Origin: Kaistia algarum
GTDB taxonomy: Bacteria > Pseudomonadota > Alphaproteobacteria > Rhizobiales > Kaistiaceae
Assembly (NCBI RefSeq): GCF_026343945.1
Contig: NZ_JAPKNJ010000002.1
Span: forward strand, 620,001 to 684,000
Length of the DNA: 64,000 bases
Direction of reading: 5' to 3'
The position numbers were made by a program, and so were the translations under genes. Shown here one piece after another: positions 38,592 through 47,979 of the stretch. Positions within the stretch are counted from its first letter, which is position 1. Each line of letters opens with the position of its first letter. The notes under the pieces were generated by a model, which was not told the origin of the DNA, made no database searches, and was given only the letters and a program-made list of their open reading frames with translations.

Positions 38592-40050
38592 CAAAAGCCG
38601 GTTCAGCCGCGCGGCGCTGAAGGCAGGCGCGCGCCGCAATCTTTCCGTGATGGCGTTGTTCGCGGTGCTGACACTCGCCGCTTATATCGGCCTCGTGTTC
38701 TTCCAGCTTGGCAGCTGGTCGAAGGCAGAGTGGTGGCTGCGCGACATCATCAATCTGCGGCGGATCTTCTACACGGAGGAACTGGCGAATTTCCCTCCCG
38801 ATCAGCAGAAGACCCTGATCATTGGTGGGTCCGCGTCGCTCTTCGGCGTCAACAGCCGGCAAATCCAGACGGAGATCGGCGAGCCCGTGCTCAATCTCGG
38901 CCTCCATGCCGGTCTCGACATTGATCTGCTCATGTCCGCCGCCAACGAATATGTCGACACCAATGACCGCGTCGTCGTTCCGCTTGAGTTCGAACTCTAC
39001 AACCGCGAAAGCCCTACCGACCTGACGCCGGCGAATTTCCTCGCCTTTTTCTACGCCTACATGAAGCCCGTCCCGCTCTCGCACTATCCCGAGATCCTCA
39101 TCGCCGTGTCGCCGGTGCAGATCCTGGAAGCCGCATGGGAGAAGATCGAGGCCGGGCTTCGAGGCAAGCGACGCCATCCGCTGCTGGATGATCCGGCACT
39201 TCTCGCCGACTGGCAGAAAGTCCGGGCCGAGCCCGGGCTGAAGGGCTATGGGCCCTACGACTATTCGACGATGACGGATCACGGCGACAAGGAACTGATC
39301 CTCAATACGCCGCCTCGATTGTTGAAGACACTGGCGCCACTCAATACACCGATCGTCGCCAACCTATCGCCCTATGGTATCCGCCAGCTCACGACCTGGC
39401 GCGACATCATCGCCGGCGAAGGTGCCAGCATGTTCCTGACCTGGCCCGTCATTCTGGAGGACGATTCCGGTTCGATCTTTAACGAGAGCTACTGGAACCG
39501 TCTGATCAAGCTTGCAAAAGCGTCGTCCGAGCAGGGGCTTCCCATCTATTGCGATCCGGTCGCAGCGGTGGTGCCCAGGCAGTACCGCTACGACACCGTC
39601 TACCATCTGAATGCCAAGGGTTCGGCGATCTATTCGGACGGCCTCGCCGCCTGCATCCGGGACATCGAGAAGCATCCATTCGATTTCGCGTCGGCGGATC
39701 CGAAAGACCTCGCCCGGCGGGCGCGGGAGAAGGTCGAGGGGCTGCGGATACCGGCGGAACCGCTGGTCTTCCCTTATGAGCGAAATCTCGTCCGCCTCCA
39801 TCGCCTGCAAGCCGCCATCGACCAGATTCATGCGGAGGGCGGGGCCTATCCTTCTACCCTGCCGCCGGGCCCCAACGCTGCCTCGCTCTGGTATAAGAGC
39901 GACGGCAAGGACTACAAGCTGCTCGCCGAGGATGCGGACGAGTGCTACGTCGTCGAGATGGTGGCTCCCGACCGCGTCGACCCGGTTCGCCGCAAGGACG
40001 AGAGTTGCGGCGCCTATGGCTATTGGAGCGCGGGCGCGGCGGACTGGTAG
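38566..40050 (+). CDS. Membrane-anchored SGNH-like protein with pilin-like tail
   Basis: 494 residues; starts 26 bases inside the MBOAT gene. One membrane helix (about 27-47) anchors a periplasmic domain with an SGNH-like block: S89 in LIIGGSASLFGVNSRQI, and D343/H347 in DTVYHLNAKG. This arrangement matches AlgX/PatB-like partners that complete O-acetyl transfer after an MBOAT protein. The last 85 residues (about 410-494) are unusual: HRLQAAIDQIHAEGGAYPSTLP, LWYKSDGKDYKLLAE and CGAYGYWSAGAADW look like the C-terminal part of a pseudopilin, with two Cys that may bridge. That likeness is my own reading and needs a structure check. Confidence 0.8.
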   Translation: MTSSISASDKSRFSRAALKAGARRNLSVMALFAVLTLAAYIGLVFFQLGSWSKAEWWLRDIINLRRIFYTEELANFPPDQQKTLIIGGSASLFGVNSRQIQTEIGEPVLNLGLHAGLDIDLLMSAANEYVDTNDRVVVPLEFELYNRESPTDLTPANFLAFFYAYMKPVPLSHYPEILIAVSPVQILEAAWEKIEAGLRGKRRHPLLDDPALLADWQKVRAEPGLKGYGPYDYSTMTDHGDKELILNTPPRLLKTLAPLNTPIVANLSPYGIRQLTTWRDIIAGEGASMFLTWPVILEDDSGSIFNESYWNRLIKLAKASSEQGLPIYCDPVAAVVPRQYRYDTVYHLNAKGSAIYSDGLAACIRDIEKHPFDFASADPKDLARRAREKVEGLRIPAEPLVFPYERNLVRLHRLQAAIDQIHAEGGAYPSTLPPGPNAASLWYKSDGKDYKLLAEDADECYVVEMVAPDRVDPVRRKDESCGAYGYWSAGAADW

Positions 40051-40106
40051 GCTAATCGACAGCGTGCCAAGCTCGCCTTGCTAAGCAGGCGGTCTCGGAG
40101 GTCGCG

Positions 40107-40757
40107 GTGGCGGACTATTGGCTGAATGCGCTGGTGACGCTGTTCGTGACACTGGATCCGATCGGCCTCGCGCCAATCTTCGTTGGCCTGACGCGCGGCA
40201 TGACGAAGGAACAGCGTCGCCAGACGGGGTTCCGTGCGACGTTGACGGCCGCGGCAATCCTGTTCGTCTTCGCGCTTGGCGGCCAGGGGTTGCTGAATTT
40301 CCTCGGCATCTCGCTTTCCGCCTTCCGCATCGCTGGCGGACTGCTGCTTTTCTGGATCGCCTTCGAGATGGTTTTCGAGCGGCGCGACAAGCGCAAGCAG
40401 ACTTCCGCCGACCGGGCGCTGGGCGAAGAGGCCATGACCGGCGAAGACGTCCGCCACATCGCGGTCTTCCCGCTCGCGATTCCGCTGATATCGGGACCCG
40501 GCGCGATTTCTGCGACGATCCTGACCGCGTCGTCGGCGCCGAACCTCCTCGCGCTGATCGGCCTCCTCGTCATCATCGCAGCGCTGATCGGAAGCTGCCT
40601 CGTCGTGTTCCTGCTCGCCGGTCCGCTCGACCGCGCACTCGGCGAGACCGGACGGATCGTCCTGACGCGCCTGCTCGGTGTGCTGCTCGCCGCCCTATCC
40701 GTGCAGTTCGTCGCCGACGGCGTGGTCGCGATCGCCAAGGCGGCGACGCAGCCTTAA
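40107..40757 (+). CDS. MarC-family membrane protein
   Basis: 216-residue inner-membrane protein with six hydrophobic segments. Family signatures are LFVTLDPIGLAPIFVGLTRGM near the N-terminus and FPLAIPLISGPGAISATI in the middle. GTG start at 40107 has GGAGG in front. MarC was once linked to multiple antibiotic resistance but this was not upheld; its function is unknown. It follows the SGNH-like gene by 56 bases and precedes a small gene on the same strand. Confidence 0.93.
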   Translation: MADYWLNALVTLFVTLDPIGLAPIFVGLTRGMTKEQRRQTGFRATLTAAAILFVFALGGQGLLNFLGISLSAFRIAGGLLLFWIAFEMVFERRDKRKQTSADRALGEEAMTGEDVRHIAVFPLAIPLISGPGAISATILTASSAPNLLALIGLLVIIAALIGSCLVVFLLAGPLDRALGETGRIVLTRLLGVLLAALSVQFVADGVVAIAKAATQP

Positions 40758-40818
40758 GCAACGGGGCATTCGGTGCTAGACTTCGCTGCCGCCGAAACCG
40801 GCGGCGGGAGGAACAATC

Positions 40819-41139
40819 ATGTTCATCGCACGCTGGCAGATCGACGCCCGCTTCGGCCACAAGCAACAGGCGATCGAATTGATGAAGGAATGGGAGCGCG
40901 ATATCGGTTCGAAAGCCGGCATCGACATGAAGCGCTCGGTAATCAGCACAGGCTCCATCGGCGCTCTGGAGGCCACCATCGAAAACAACATCGCGGTGGA
41001 GAGCCTGGCCGAACTCGAAACCTTCTTCGAGGCGATCGCCAAGATTCCGGCCCATGCCGAATGGGGCAAAAAACTCGAGCCCTATGTTGTGTCGGGAACG
41101 TCGCGCTGGAGCATCTTCCGCGTGGTTGCCCAGAACTGA
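40819..41139 (+). CDS. Small conserved protein, possible dimeric alpha-beta barrel
   Basis: 106 residues from ATG 40819 with a GGGAGG ribosome site. MFIARWQIDARFGHKQQAIELMKEWERDIG followed by strand- and helix-like blocks and a C-terminal SRWSIFRVVAQ suggests a ferredoxin-like alpha-beta barrel of the NIPSNAP/EthD type. No Cys and no signal peptide, so probably cytoplasmic. No function can be given; the family guess is weak. Confidence 0.65.
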   Translation: MFIARWQIDARFGHKQQAIELMKEWERDIGSKAGIDMKRSVISTGSIGALEATIENNIAVESLAELETFFEAIAKIPAHAEWGKKLEPYVVSGTSRWSIFRVVAQN

Positions 41140-41164
41140 AGGCGTACGGATCTCGGATGACAGA

Positions 41165-41581
41165 CTATGGCGCGGCCGGCACGGCCACGCCGAAGGCGAC
41201 TTCGTGCATGATCCGGCCTGGCATGAAGGTGAAGAAGCCGGCGATCACCAGCGCGCCGGCAAAGATCATCGTCATGGCACGCTTATGCGCGGCAACGCGG
41301 TGGCCGCGGGCATGGGCAACGGCGCCCGGAAGGGCCACCAGGGTCACAACCGACAGGATGTGAATCGGGCTCCAGTCGCCCCAGGACCGCATCGTGTGAA
41401 TGAAGAAGGATGATCCGGCCACCACGACCATCAGCGCCACCCAGATAAAGCCGAGCGAGCGGTGCGGCAGCGTTCCCTTCGGCGCCAGGAGTTGAACGAG
41501 CCCCAGCGCGAAGGCGGCAATAGCCGAGAAAGCGTGCAACTGGATTACCGGTCCCGCGGCCAGAAGCGGCGCCAGTGTCAC
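41165..41581 (-). CDS. DUF2306-type four-helix membrane protein
   Basis: 138 residues from a GTG at 41581, which overlaps the stop of the TPR-glycosyltransferase gene by four bases (GTGA). Four hydrophobic segments; His residues at IQLHAFSAIAAF, LPHRSLGFIWV, FFIHTMRSW and HKRAMTMIF are spaced as in cytochrome-like DUF2306 membrane proteins. Such proteins may bind haem, but this is not shown. Translational coupling puts it in one unit with the upstream gene. Confidence 0.8.
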   Translation of the reverse strand: MTLAPLLAAGPVIQLHAFSAIAAFALGLVQLLAPKGTLPHRSLGFIWVALMVVVAGSSFFIHTMRSWGDWSPIHILSVVTLVALPGAVAHARGHRVAAHKRAMTMIFAGALVIAGFFTFMPGRIMHEVAFGVAVPAAP

Positions 41582-43575
41582 GCGAGAGTTCCTTGGCCTC
41601 CGGCAAAGCGCTCCGCGGCCGCGGCGGCGATCCGCTCCAGCACCTCGTCCCACTCGCCATCCCGCTTTTGCAGGAAAAGCCGCGCCGTCGGATACCAGGG
41701 CGAATCCTCGCGCCCCTCCATCCACCGCCATTCCGGCGAATGCTTGAGCGCGACGAAGACCGGACGACCAAGCGCGCCGGCCAGATGCGTCACGGCCGAG
41801 TCGATCGAGACGATCAGATCGAGGTTCATCATCACGGCCGCCGTATCCATGAAGGAATCCGGCCCGGTCGCGAAATCATCCGGCAGCGTCTCGACCCGCA
41901 TTACCGCAGGCAGATCGGCGAGTTGTTCGAGTCCATGGCCCTTCTGCAGGCTGATCAGCGTCACATCCGGCAACGCGGCTAGCGGAGCGAAGGCGCGCAG
42001 CGGCACGGATCGGACGCGGTCGACCTTGGCATTCGGATTGCCCTGCCAGGCGATGCCGATGCGCAGCCGCCCGGGAGGCAGGCGATCCCGCCATGCCTCG
42101 ACCCGCTTCGGATCGGCAGTCAGGTACGGAACGCCACCTGGAGCGACATCCGAGCCGGCATGCAGCATGTAAGGCAGGCTCATCACCGGCACATGCATGT
42201 CATGCAGCGGCACCTTTTCGGCGCGTCCGACGACGGTGACATTGCCGAGGCTAGACAGAATGGCCCGCAGCGGCGGCTGTACTTCGAGAATGACCTTGCC
42301 GCCCCTGCCCTGCAGCAGCTTGACGAAGCGGCTGAACTGGATGGTGTCGCCGAGGCCTTGCTCGGCATGGACCAGCAGCGTCCGGCCGAAGACTTCCGAC
42401 CCGTCCCATTCCGGCGTCGAGAACTCGCGCTTCTCCCAGCCGCCCATGGCGCGGCGGCGCTCGAAATCGGGCCAGCCCTCCTGAAAGCGCCCCAGCGAGA
42501 GCAGCAGCGTGCCGCGGCCATAGATCGCCTCGTCCGAAGCCGGATCGATCCGCAACGCGGCTGAATAGTCCCGCAGCGCCTCCGCCTGCCGACCGACGAG
42601 CCGCAGTGCATTGGCGCGGTCGGTGCGCGCGCCGGCATGGTTCGGCGCCAGCGCGAGGGCCCGGTCATAAGCGTCGACCGCCTCGTCATAGCGATCGAGC
42701 TCATAAAGCGCGTTGCCGCGCAGGGCGTGATATTCGGCCGAAAGCGCCGGCTTGCCGCTGGCTCGATCCAACGTCGCTAGGGCGTCCGCCGGTCGGCCGG
42801 CGACAATCTCCGTGCTCGCACGGCTTGCGAGAATGCCGACATCGTCCGGACGCAGCGCGATGGCGCGATCGAAACTCGCCAGCGCCTCCTCCGTGCGGCC
42901 GAGATCCTGCAACGCCACGGCGCGGCTGATCCATAGCTCGGGAAAGGCAGCGCCGGAGGCGACGGCGCGATCGTAGAAGGCGATCGCCTCAACCTGGCGC
43001 CCAAGAACGCGCAGCAGTCGGCCCTTGTTGTGGAGGAAAGCGACATGCCGTGGCGCAAAGGCGAGCGCCTTGTCGAAGCTCGCCATCGCGTCGTCGAAGC
43101 GGCCGAGCTCCTGCAGGCGGATGCCGCGATTATTATAGGCCTCGGCGAAGTTCGGCCGGACGGCAATGGCCCGCTCATAGCTCGCCAGCGCCTCCTCATG
43201 CCGCCCGAGCGACTCCAGCGCCGTGCCGCGATTGAAATAGCCTTCGGCGAATTTCGGGTTGGCCGCCAGCGCCTTGTCATAGGCCGCTACGGCATCGGCA
43301 TGGCGGCCGAGCTGCTGCAGGCTCGTCGCCTTGGCACTGAGGAGTTCCGGCACGCCCGGCTTCATAGACAACGCCTTGTCGAAGCTCTCGACGGCCTGCT
43401 TGTGCTGGCCGAGCCCAGCCTGGATCAGAGCAAGAAGATAGCGCGCATCGAAGACGTTTGGCCGGGCGGAGAGAACCAGCCGGCAATTGCGCTCCGCCTC
43501 CGCAAGCTGGCCGGCATTATAGGCGCCGACCGCCTTGGCGAAGGTCGCCTGGAGCGACGATGCTGGGTTGCTCAT
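41578..43575 (-). CDS. TPR-repeat protein with glycosyltransferase-like C-terminus
   Basis: 665 residues. About eleven tetratricopeptide repeats cover residues 5-365 (clear units include YFNRGTALESLGRHEEALASYERAI and AYNNRGIRLQELGRFDDAMASFDKAL). The C-terminal 290 residues resemble the GT-B half found in TPR-linked bacterial proteins (LVHAEQGLGDTIQFSRFVKLL, then GIAWQGNPNAKVDRVRS and SIDSAVTHLAGALGRPVFVAL). The layout is like O-GlcNAc transferases, but sequence alone does not show the donor or target; surface glycan or protein glycosylation are both possible. No signal peptide. Confidence 0.85.
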   Translation of the reverse strand: MSNPASSLQATFAKAVGAYNAGQLAEAERNCRLVLSARPNVFDARYLLALIQAGLGQHKQAVESFDKALSMKPGVPELLSAKATSLQQLGRHADAVAAYDKALAANPKFAEGYFNRGTALESLGRHEEALASYERAIAVRPNFAEAYNNRGIRLQELGRFDDAMASFDKALAFAPRHVAFLHNKGRLLRVLGRQVEAIAFYDRAVASGAAFPELWISRAVALQDLGRTEEALASFDRAIALRPDDVGILASRASTEIVAGRPADALATLDRASGKPALSAEYHALRGNALYELDRYDEAVDAYDRALALAPNHAGARTDRANALRLVGRQAEALRDYSAALRIDPASDEAIYGRGTLLLSLGRFQEGWPDFERRRAMGGWEKREFSTPEWDGSEVFGRTLLVHAEQGLGDTIQFSRFVKLLQGRGGKVILEVQPPLRAILSSLGNVTVVGRAEKVPLHDMHVPVMSLPYMLHAGSDVAPGGVPYLTADPKRVEAWRDRLPPGRLRIGIAWQGNPNAKVDRVRSVPLRAFAPLAALPDVTLISLQKGHGLEQLADLPAVMRVETLPDDFATGPDSFMDTAAVMMNLDLIVSIDSAVTHLAGALGRPVFVALKHSPEWRWMEGREDSPWYPTARLFLQKRDGEWDEVLERIAAAAAERFAGGQGTLA

Positions 43576-43625
43576 GGTTCGCGCGTCCCCTCCCCGGCCC
43601 GAATACGCCGGAACACCGCAGGCTC

Positions 43626-44183
43626 TTAGACATTTACCCGTTCAAGATCAACGCTCTGCAACCGCCGGGCAGCCTCAATCGTCCGGCCGGCACGCACCGC
43701 AGCAGCCAGGCCGAGCCAGGGGTCCAGCGACCAGTAGGAGCCCGCCGCGCCGGAGGGCGAAGTGAGGACATGCAGGCGGCTAGCCCCGATTCGCTCAACC
43801 TGCTCGCCATAGGGGATGGTGCCTGTCGGCCGGCCGAGCGCAAGGCTCGCCGCGCGTTTCGAGGTAAAGGCAAGAAGAAGCGGCCGATAAATGCCGATCT
43901 TCTCATGCAGCGCGGCGGCGTCGACGCGCGACAGATCGATCGCATCGTCCTGCCCGACATGCTCCTTAGCAACATCGGTCAAACCGATGCCGAAGCCGAG
44001 TACCTCGCGAAACTCGGCCGGCTGCAACCGTCGCGGCGTCAGGCCGACTTCATGAAGCGTCGGCCAGAACTTGTTGCCGGGCTTTCCATAATAGGCCCCC
44101 ACCCGGGCCGACCAAGCCCCCGCCCCCGTTCCACAGAACACGACATCAAGGTCGGGGGCGAGAATATCGGGAAGGATCGGCAT
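43626..44183 (-). CDS. Mug/TDG-like mismatch DNA glycosylase, altered active site
   Basis: 185 residues from ATG 44183. Homology to E. coli Mug is clear: PDILAPDLDVVFCG, GKPGNKFWPTLHEVGLTPRRL and GIGLTDVAKE. But the catalytic GINPG motif reads GTGAG, so the Asn (N18 in Mug) is absent, and the intercalation motif NPSGLSR is replaced by SPSGAAGS. The enzyme may remove other bases, or rely on a different residue. It sits 25 bases downstream of ssb on the same strand, beside uvrA. The longer reading from 44369 overlaps ssb in another frame and is rejected. Confidence 0.85.
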   Translation of the reverse strand: MPILPDILAPDLDVVFCGTGAGAWSARVGAYYGKPGNKFWPTLHEVGLTPRRLQPAEFREVLGFGIGLTDVAKEHVGQDDAIDLSRVDAAALHEKIGIYRPLLLAFTSKRAASLALGRPTGTIPYGEQVERIGASRLHVLTSPSGAAGSYWSLDPWLGLAAAVRAGRTIEAARRLQSVDLERVNV

Positions 44184-44208
44184 GGAACGCAACGCCGGTC
44201 TGGAACGC

Positions 44209-44712
44209 CTAGAACGGGATGTCGTCGTCGAGATCGGCGCCGAAGGAGCTGGAGGCCGGGGCGGGCTGACGGGCGCCGCCGCGTGGGCTTTCCATCGGGC
44301 TGGAACGGCCGAATTCGCCGCCGCTACCGGCGCCGTAGTCACCCGCCTCGCCCCCGCCCGAGCGGCCATCGAGCAAGGTCAACTCGCCACGGAAACGCTG
44401 CAGGACGATCTCGGTGGTGAACTTCTCCTGGCCGGACTGGTCCTGCCATTTGCGCGTCTGCAACTGGCCCTCGATATAAACCTTCGAGCCCTTCTTCAGA
44501 TATTGCTCGGCAATCTTGGCGAGATTCTCGTTGAAGATCACCACACGGTGCCACTCGGTCTTTTCCTTGCGCTCGCCGCTGGCCTTGTCGCGCCAGCTCT
44601 CCGACGTCGCGATGTTCAAATTGACGATCGGATCGCCGGACTGCGACCGGCGCACCTCCGGGTCGCGGCCGAGATTGCCGACCAGAATTACCTTGTTGAC
44701 GCTGCCGGCCAT
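44209..44712 (-). CDS. ssb: Single-stranded DNA-binding protein
   Basis: 167-residue SSB that coats single-stranded DNA in replication, recombination and repair. The OB fold covers about 1-112 ([54 protein letters not shown]). A Gly/Ser-rich flexible linker leads to the acidic tip DLDDDIPF, which recruits partner proteins. The gene is divergent from uvrA and shares an upstream SOS box. Confidence 0.97.
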   Translation of the reverse strand: MAGSVNKVILVGNLGRDPEVRRSQSGDPIVNLNIATSESWRDKASGERKEKTEWHRVVIFNENLAKIAEQYLKKGSKVYIEGQLQTRKWQDQSGQEKFTTEIVLQRFRGELTLLDGRSGGGEAGDYGAGSGGEFGRSSPMESPRGGARQPAPASSSFGADLDDDIPF

Positions 44713-44806
44713 GTTGGCTTCCTTCTCTCACTTTCCCGGTAGGATAAACCGAAACGACCGTCACGGCCCGGCGCAATCGGGCTTGTCCACATCGAAACGG
44801 CCTCAT

Positions 44807-44821
44807 GTTCTCTTTTTGTTC
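44807..44821. promoter_or_regulatory. LexA (SOS) box between ssb and uvrA
   Basis: GTTC (44807-44810), seven bases, GTTC (44818-44821): an exact match to the alphaproteobacterial LexA site GTTC-N7-GTTC. It lies 95 bases upstream of the ssb ATG and 170 upstream of the uvrA ATG, so LexA may restrain both until DNA damage. Confidence 0.85.
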
Positions 44822-44990
44822 TAGACAAGTCCAAACGATCTGGCAACATGGCTTTCTAGATTCGATGACGTTGTCGTTCGATGCGCTCCAAGGGCGGCGC
44901 TCTTGCGGTGCCGCTTCTTGTTTCAGCGGCTCGATTGCCTAAATTGGCGTGTCGGCCATCGTGCCGGCAGCTCTCCGACGGATTGGTCAC

Positions 44991-47921
44991 ATGGTTCACG
45001 ACACCGACGCACCGCGCCCGGGCGCCGCCACGGGCAAGTACATATCGATCCGCGGTGCGCGCGAGCATAATCTCAAGAACATCGATATCGATATCCCGCG
45101 CGACAAGCTCGTCGTACTGACCGGGCTCTCGGGATCCGGAAAATCGTCGCTTGCCTTCGATACGATCTATGCGGAAGGCCAGAGGCGCTATGTCGAGAGC
45201 CTGTCGGCCTATGCGCGCCAGTTTCTGGAGATGATGCAGAAGCCGGATGTCGACCAGATCGACGGCCTCTCGCCCGCGATCTCGATCGAGCAGAAGACGA
45301 CGTCGAAGAACCCGCGTTCGACGGTCGGCACGGTCACCGAGATCTACGACTATATGCGCCTCCTGTTTGCGCGCGTCGGCATTCCCTATTCGCCGGCAAC
45401 AGGCCTGCCGATCGAGAGCCAGACGGTCAGCCAGATGGTCGACCGCGTGCTGGCCCTGCCGGAGGGGACGCGTCTATTTCTGCTCGCGCCGATGATCCGC
45501 GGCCGCAAGGGCGAGTACAAAAAGGAACTGGCGGAGTTGCAGAAGAAGGGCTTCCAGCGCATCAAGCTGGACGGCGTGTTCTTCGAGATCGACGAGGCGC
45601 CTGCGCTCGACAAGAAGCTCAAGCACGACATTGACGTCGTCGTCGACCGCATCGTGGTGCGCGGCGATATCGCCGCGCGGCTGGCGGATTCGTTCCAGAC
45701 GGCGCTGGAACTGGCCGAGGGCATAGCGGTTGCCGAGTTCGCCGATGAAAAGGACGAAAAGGGCAATGAGCGCCGCGTCCTGTTCTCGGAGAAGTTCGCC
45801 TGTCCCGTTTCCGGCTTCACCATCGCCGAGATCGAGCCGCGCCTCTTTTCGTTCAACAATCCCTTCGGCGCCTGCCCGGAATGCGACGGGCTCGGCTCGG
45901 AGAAGAAGATCGATCCCGACCTCGTCGTGCCGGATGGCTCGCTGACGCTAAAGCAAGGCGCCGTCGCGCCTTGGGCGAAGTCTTCCTCGCCCTATTATGT
46001 GCAAACGCTGGAGGCGATCGCCCGCCATTTCGACTTTGCGATGACCGACCCCTGGGACGAGATTCCGGAGGCAGGACGCAACGCGATCCTCTATGGCACC
46101 GGCAAGCAGGAGGTCGAGTTCGTCTATAATGATGGCACGCGCGCCTACAAGACGAAGAAGTCCTTCGAGGGCGTCGTCACCAATCTGGAGCGGCGCTGGC
46201 GCGAGACCGAGTCGAACTGGGCCCGCGAGGAGATCGAGCGCTATCAGGGCGCGACGCCATGCAAGGCCTGTGGCGGCGCGCGGCTGAAGCCGGAGGCGCT
46301 GGCGGTCAAGATCGCCGGCAAGCACATCGCCCAGATCTCCGAGATGTCGATCCGACATGCTGCCGCCTGGTTCGGCACATTGCCGGGCGAACTGAACGAC
46401 AAGCAGAACGAAATCGCGGTGCGGATCCTCAAGGAGATCCGTGAGCGCCTCTCCTTTCTGGTCGATGTCGGTCTCGACTATCTGATGATGTCGCGCAATT
46501 CCGGCACGCTATCCGGCGGCGAGAGCCAGCGCATCCGCCTCGCCTCGCAGATCGGCTCCGGGCTGACGGGCGTGCTTTATGTGCTCGACGAGCCGTCGAT
46601 CGGCCTGCATCAGCGCGACAATGAACGGCTGCTGGAAACGCTTAGGCATCTGCGCGACATCGGCAATACGGTGCTGGTCGTCGAGCATGACGAGGACGCG
46701 ATCCTGACCGCCGACTATGTGGTCGACGTCGGCCCGGCGGCGGGCATTCACGGCGGCGAGATCGTCGCCAAGGGCACGCCGGCCGAGATCATGGCCAATC
46801 CGGCGTCGCTGACGGGGCGCTATCTTTCAGGCGAACTGGCCGTCGAGATACCTGAGAAGCGCCGGCCGATTTCCAAGACGAAGAAGATCCGCGTCGTCGG
46901 CGCGCGCGGCAACAATCTGAAGAATGTCTCGGCGGATATCCCGCTCGGTACTTTCACCTGCATCACCGGCGTTTCCGGTGGCGGCAAGTCGACCTTCCTG
47001 ATCGATACGCTCTATGCGGCCGTCGCGCGGCGGCTCAATGGCGCCCATATCCATCCGGCCGATCATGACCGGATCGAGGGGCTCGAGTTCATCGACAAGA
47101 TCATCGATATCGACCAGTCGCCGATCGGACGCACACCGCGCTCCAACCCGGCAACCTATACCGGCGCGTTCACGCCGATCCGCGAATGGTTCTCGGGCCT
47201 GCCGGAAGCGAAGGCGCGCGGTTATGGGCCGGGGCGATTCTCGTTCAACGTCAAGGGCGGGCGCTGCGAGGCCTGCCAGGGCGACGGCGTCATCAAGATC
47301 GAGATGCACTTCCTGCCGGACGTTTATGTCACCTGCGAGGTTTGCAAGGGCAAGCGCTACAGCCGCGAGACGCTGGATGTGAAGTTCAAGGGCAAGTCGA
47401 TCGCCGACGTGCTCGACATGACCGTCGAGGAGGCGCGCGAGTTCTTCCAGGCGGTGCCGGCGATCCGCGACAAGATGGAGACGCTCGACGAGGTGGGTCT
47501 CGGCTATGTCAAGGTCGGCCAACAGGCGACGACGCTTTCCGGCGGCGAGGCGCAGCGCGTCAAGCTCGGGAAGGAGCTCTCCCGCCGCGCCACCGGCAAG
47601 ACGCTCTATATCCTGGACGAGCCGACGACCGGGCTACACTTCCACGACGTCGCCAAGCTCCTGGAGGTGCTGCACAGCCTCGTCGACCAAGGCAACACCG
47701 TCGTGGTGATCGAGCACAATCTCGAAGTGATCAAGACGGCCGACTGGATCATCGACTTAGGTCCGGAGGGCGGCGATGGCGGCGGCGAGATCGTGGCGGA
47801 GGGCCGGCCGGAGGACATCGCCAAGGTGGCGGCCAGCTATACGGGCCGCTTCCTGAAGCCGGTGCTCGCGCGTGGCATACATCCGCGTAGCCACGCACAG
47901 GGCAGCCAGGCAGCGGAATAG
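44991..47921 (+). CDS. uvrA: Excinuclease ABC subunit A
   Basis: Damage-recognition ATPase of nucleotide excision repair, 976 residues from ATG 44991; an upstream GTG at 44949 is less likely. The first Walker A is [35 protein letters not shown], read in two parts, and the second [16 protein letters not shown]. Both signatures ([22 protein letters not shown]) and zinc-finger cysteines ([26 protein letters not shown]) are present. Regulation by the SOS box is likely. The gene runs alone and converges on a glycosyltransferase-like gene. Confidence 0.98.
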   Translation: MVHDTDAPRPGAATGKYISIRGAREHNLKNIDIDIPRDKLVVLTGLSGSGKSSLAFDTIYAEGQRRYVESLSAYARQFLEMMQKPDVDQIDGLSPAISIEQKTTSKNPRSTVGTVTEIYDYMRLLFARVGIPYSPATGLPIESQTVSQMVDRVLALPEGTRLFLLAPMIRGRKGEYKKELAELQKKGFQRIKLDGVFFEIDEAPALDKKLKHDIDVVVDRIVVRGDIAARLADSFQTALELAEGIAVAEFADEKDEKGNERRVLFSEKFACPVSGFTIAEIEPRLFSFNNPFGACPECDGLGSEKKIDPDLVVPDGSLTLKQGAVAPWAKSSSPYYVQTLEAIARHFDFAMTDPWDEIPEAGRNAILYGTGKQEVEFVYNDGTRAYKTKKSFEGVVTNLERRWRETESNWAREEIERYQGATPCKACGGARLKPEALAVKIAGKHIAQISEMSIRHAAAWFGTLPGELNDKQNEIAVRILKEIRERLSFLVDVGLDYLMMSRNSGTLSGGESQRIRLASQIGSGLTGVLYVLDEPSIGLHQRDNERLLETLRHLRDIGNTVLVVEHDEDAILTADYVVDVGPAAGIHGGEIVAKGTPAEIMANPASLTGRYLSGELAVEIPEKRRPISKTKKIRVVGARGNNLKNVSADIPLGTFTCITGVSGGGKSTFLIDTLYAAVARRLNGAHIHPADHDRIEGLEFIDKIIDIDQSPIGRTPRSNPATYTGAFTPIREWFSGLPEAKARGYGPGRFSFNVKGGRCEACQGDGVIKIEMHFLPDVYVTCEVCKGKRYSRETLDVKFKGKSIADVLDMTVEEAREFFQAVPAIRDKMETLDEVGLGYVKVGQQATTLSGGEAQRVKLGKELSRRATGKTLYILDEPTTGLHFHDVAKLLEVLHSLVDQGNTVVVIEHNLEVIKTADWIIDLGPEGGDGGGEIVAEGRPEDIAKVAASYTGRFLKPVLARGIHPRSHAQGSQAAE

Positions 47922-47939
47922 TCAACTCGACACTGCGAA

Positions 47940-47978
47940 GGACCCTGGGGCAACGGGAATTCCGGTTGCGCCAGGTCC
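47940..47978. terminator. Long hairpin between convergent genes
   Basis: Arms of 14-15 bases (from GGACCCTGG at 47940 to CCAGGTCC ending at 47978) pair with one bulged base and one mismatch around a loop containing GAATTC. It fills the gap between the uvrA stop and the convergent stop at 47980. No T run is present, so it may block or stabilise transcripts from both sides. Confidence 0.55.
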
Positions 47979-47979
47979 A

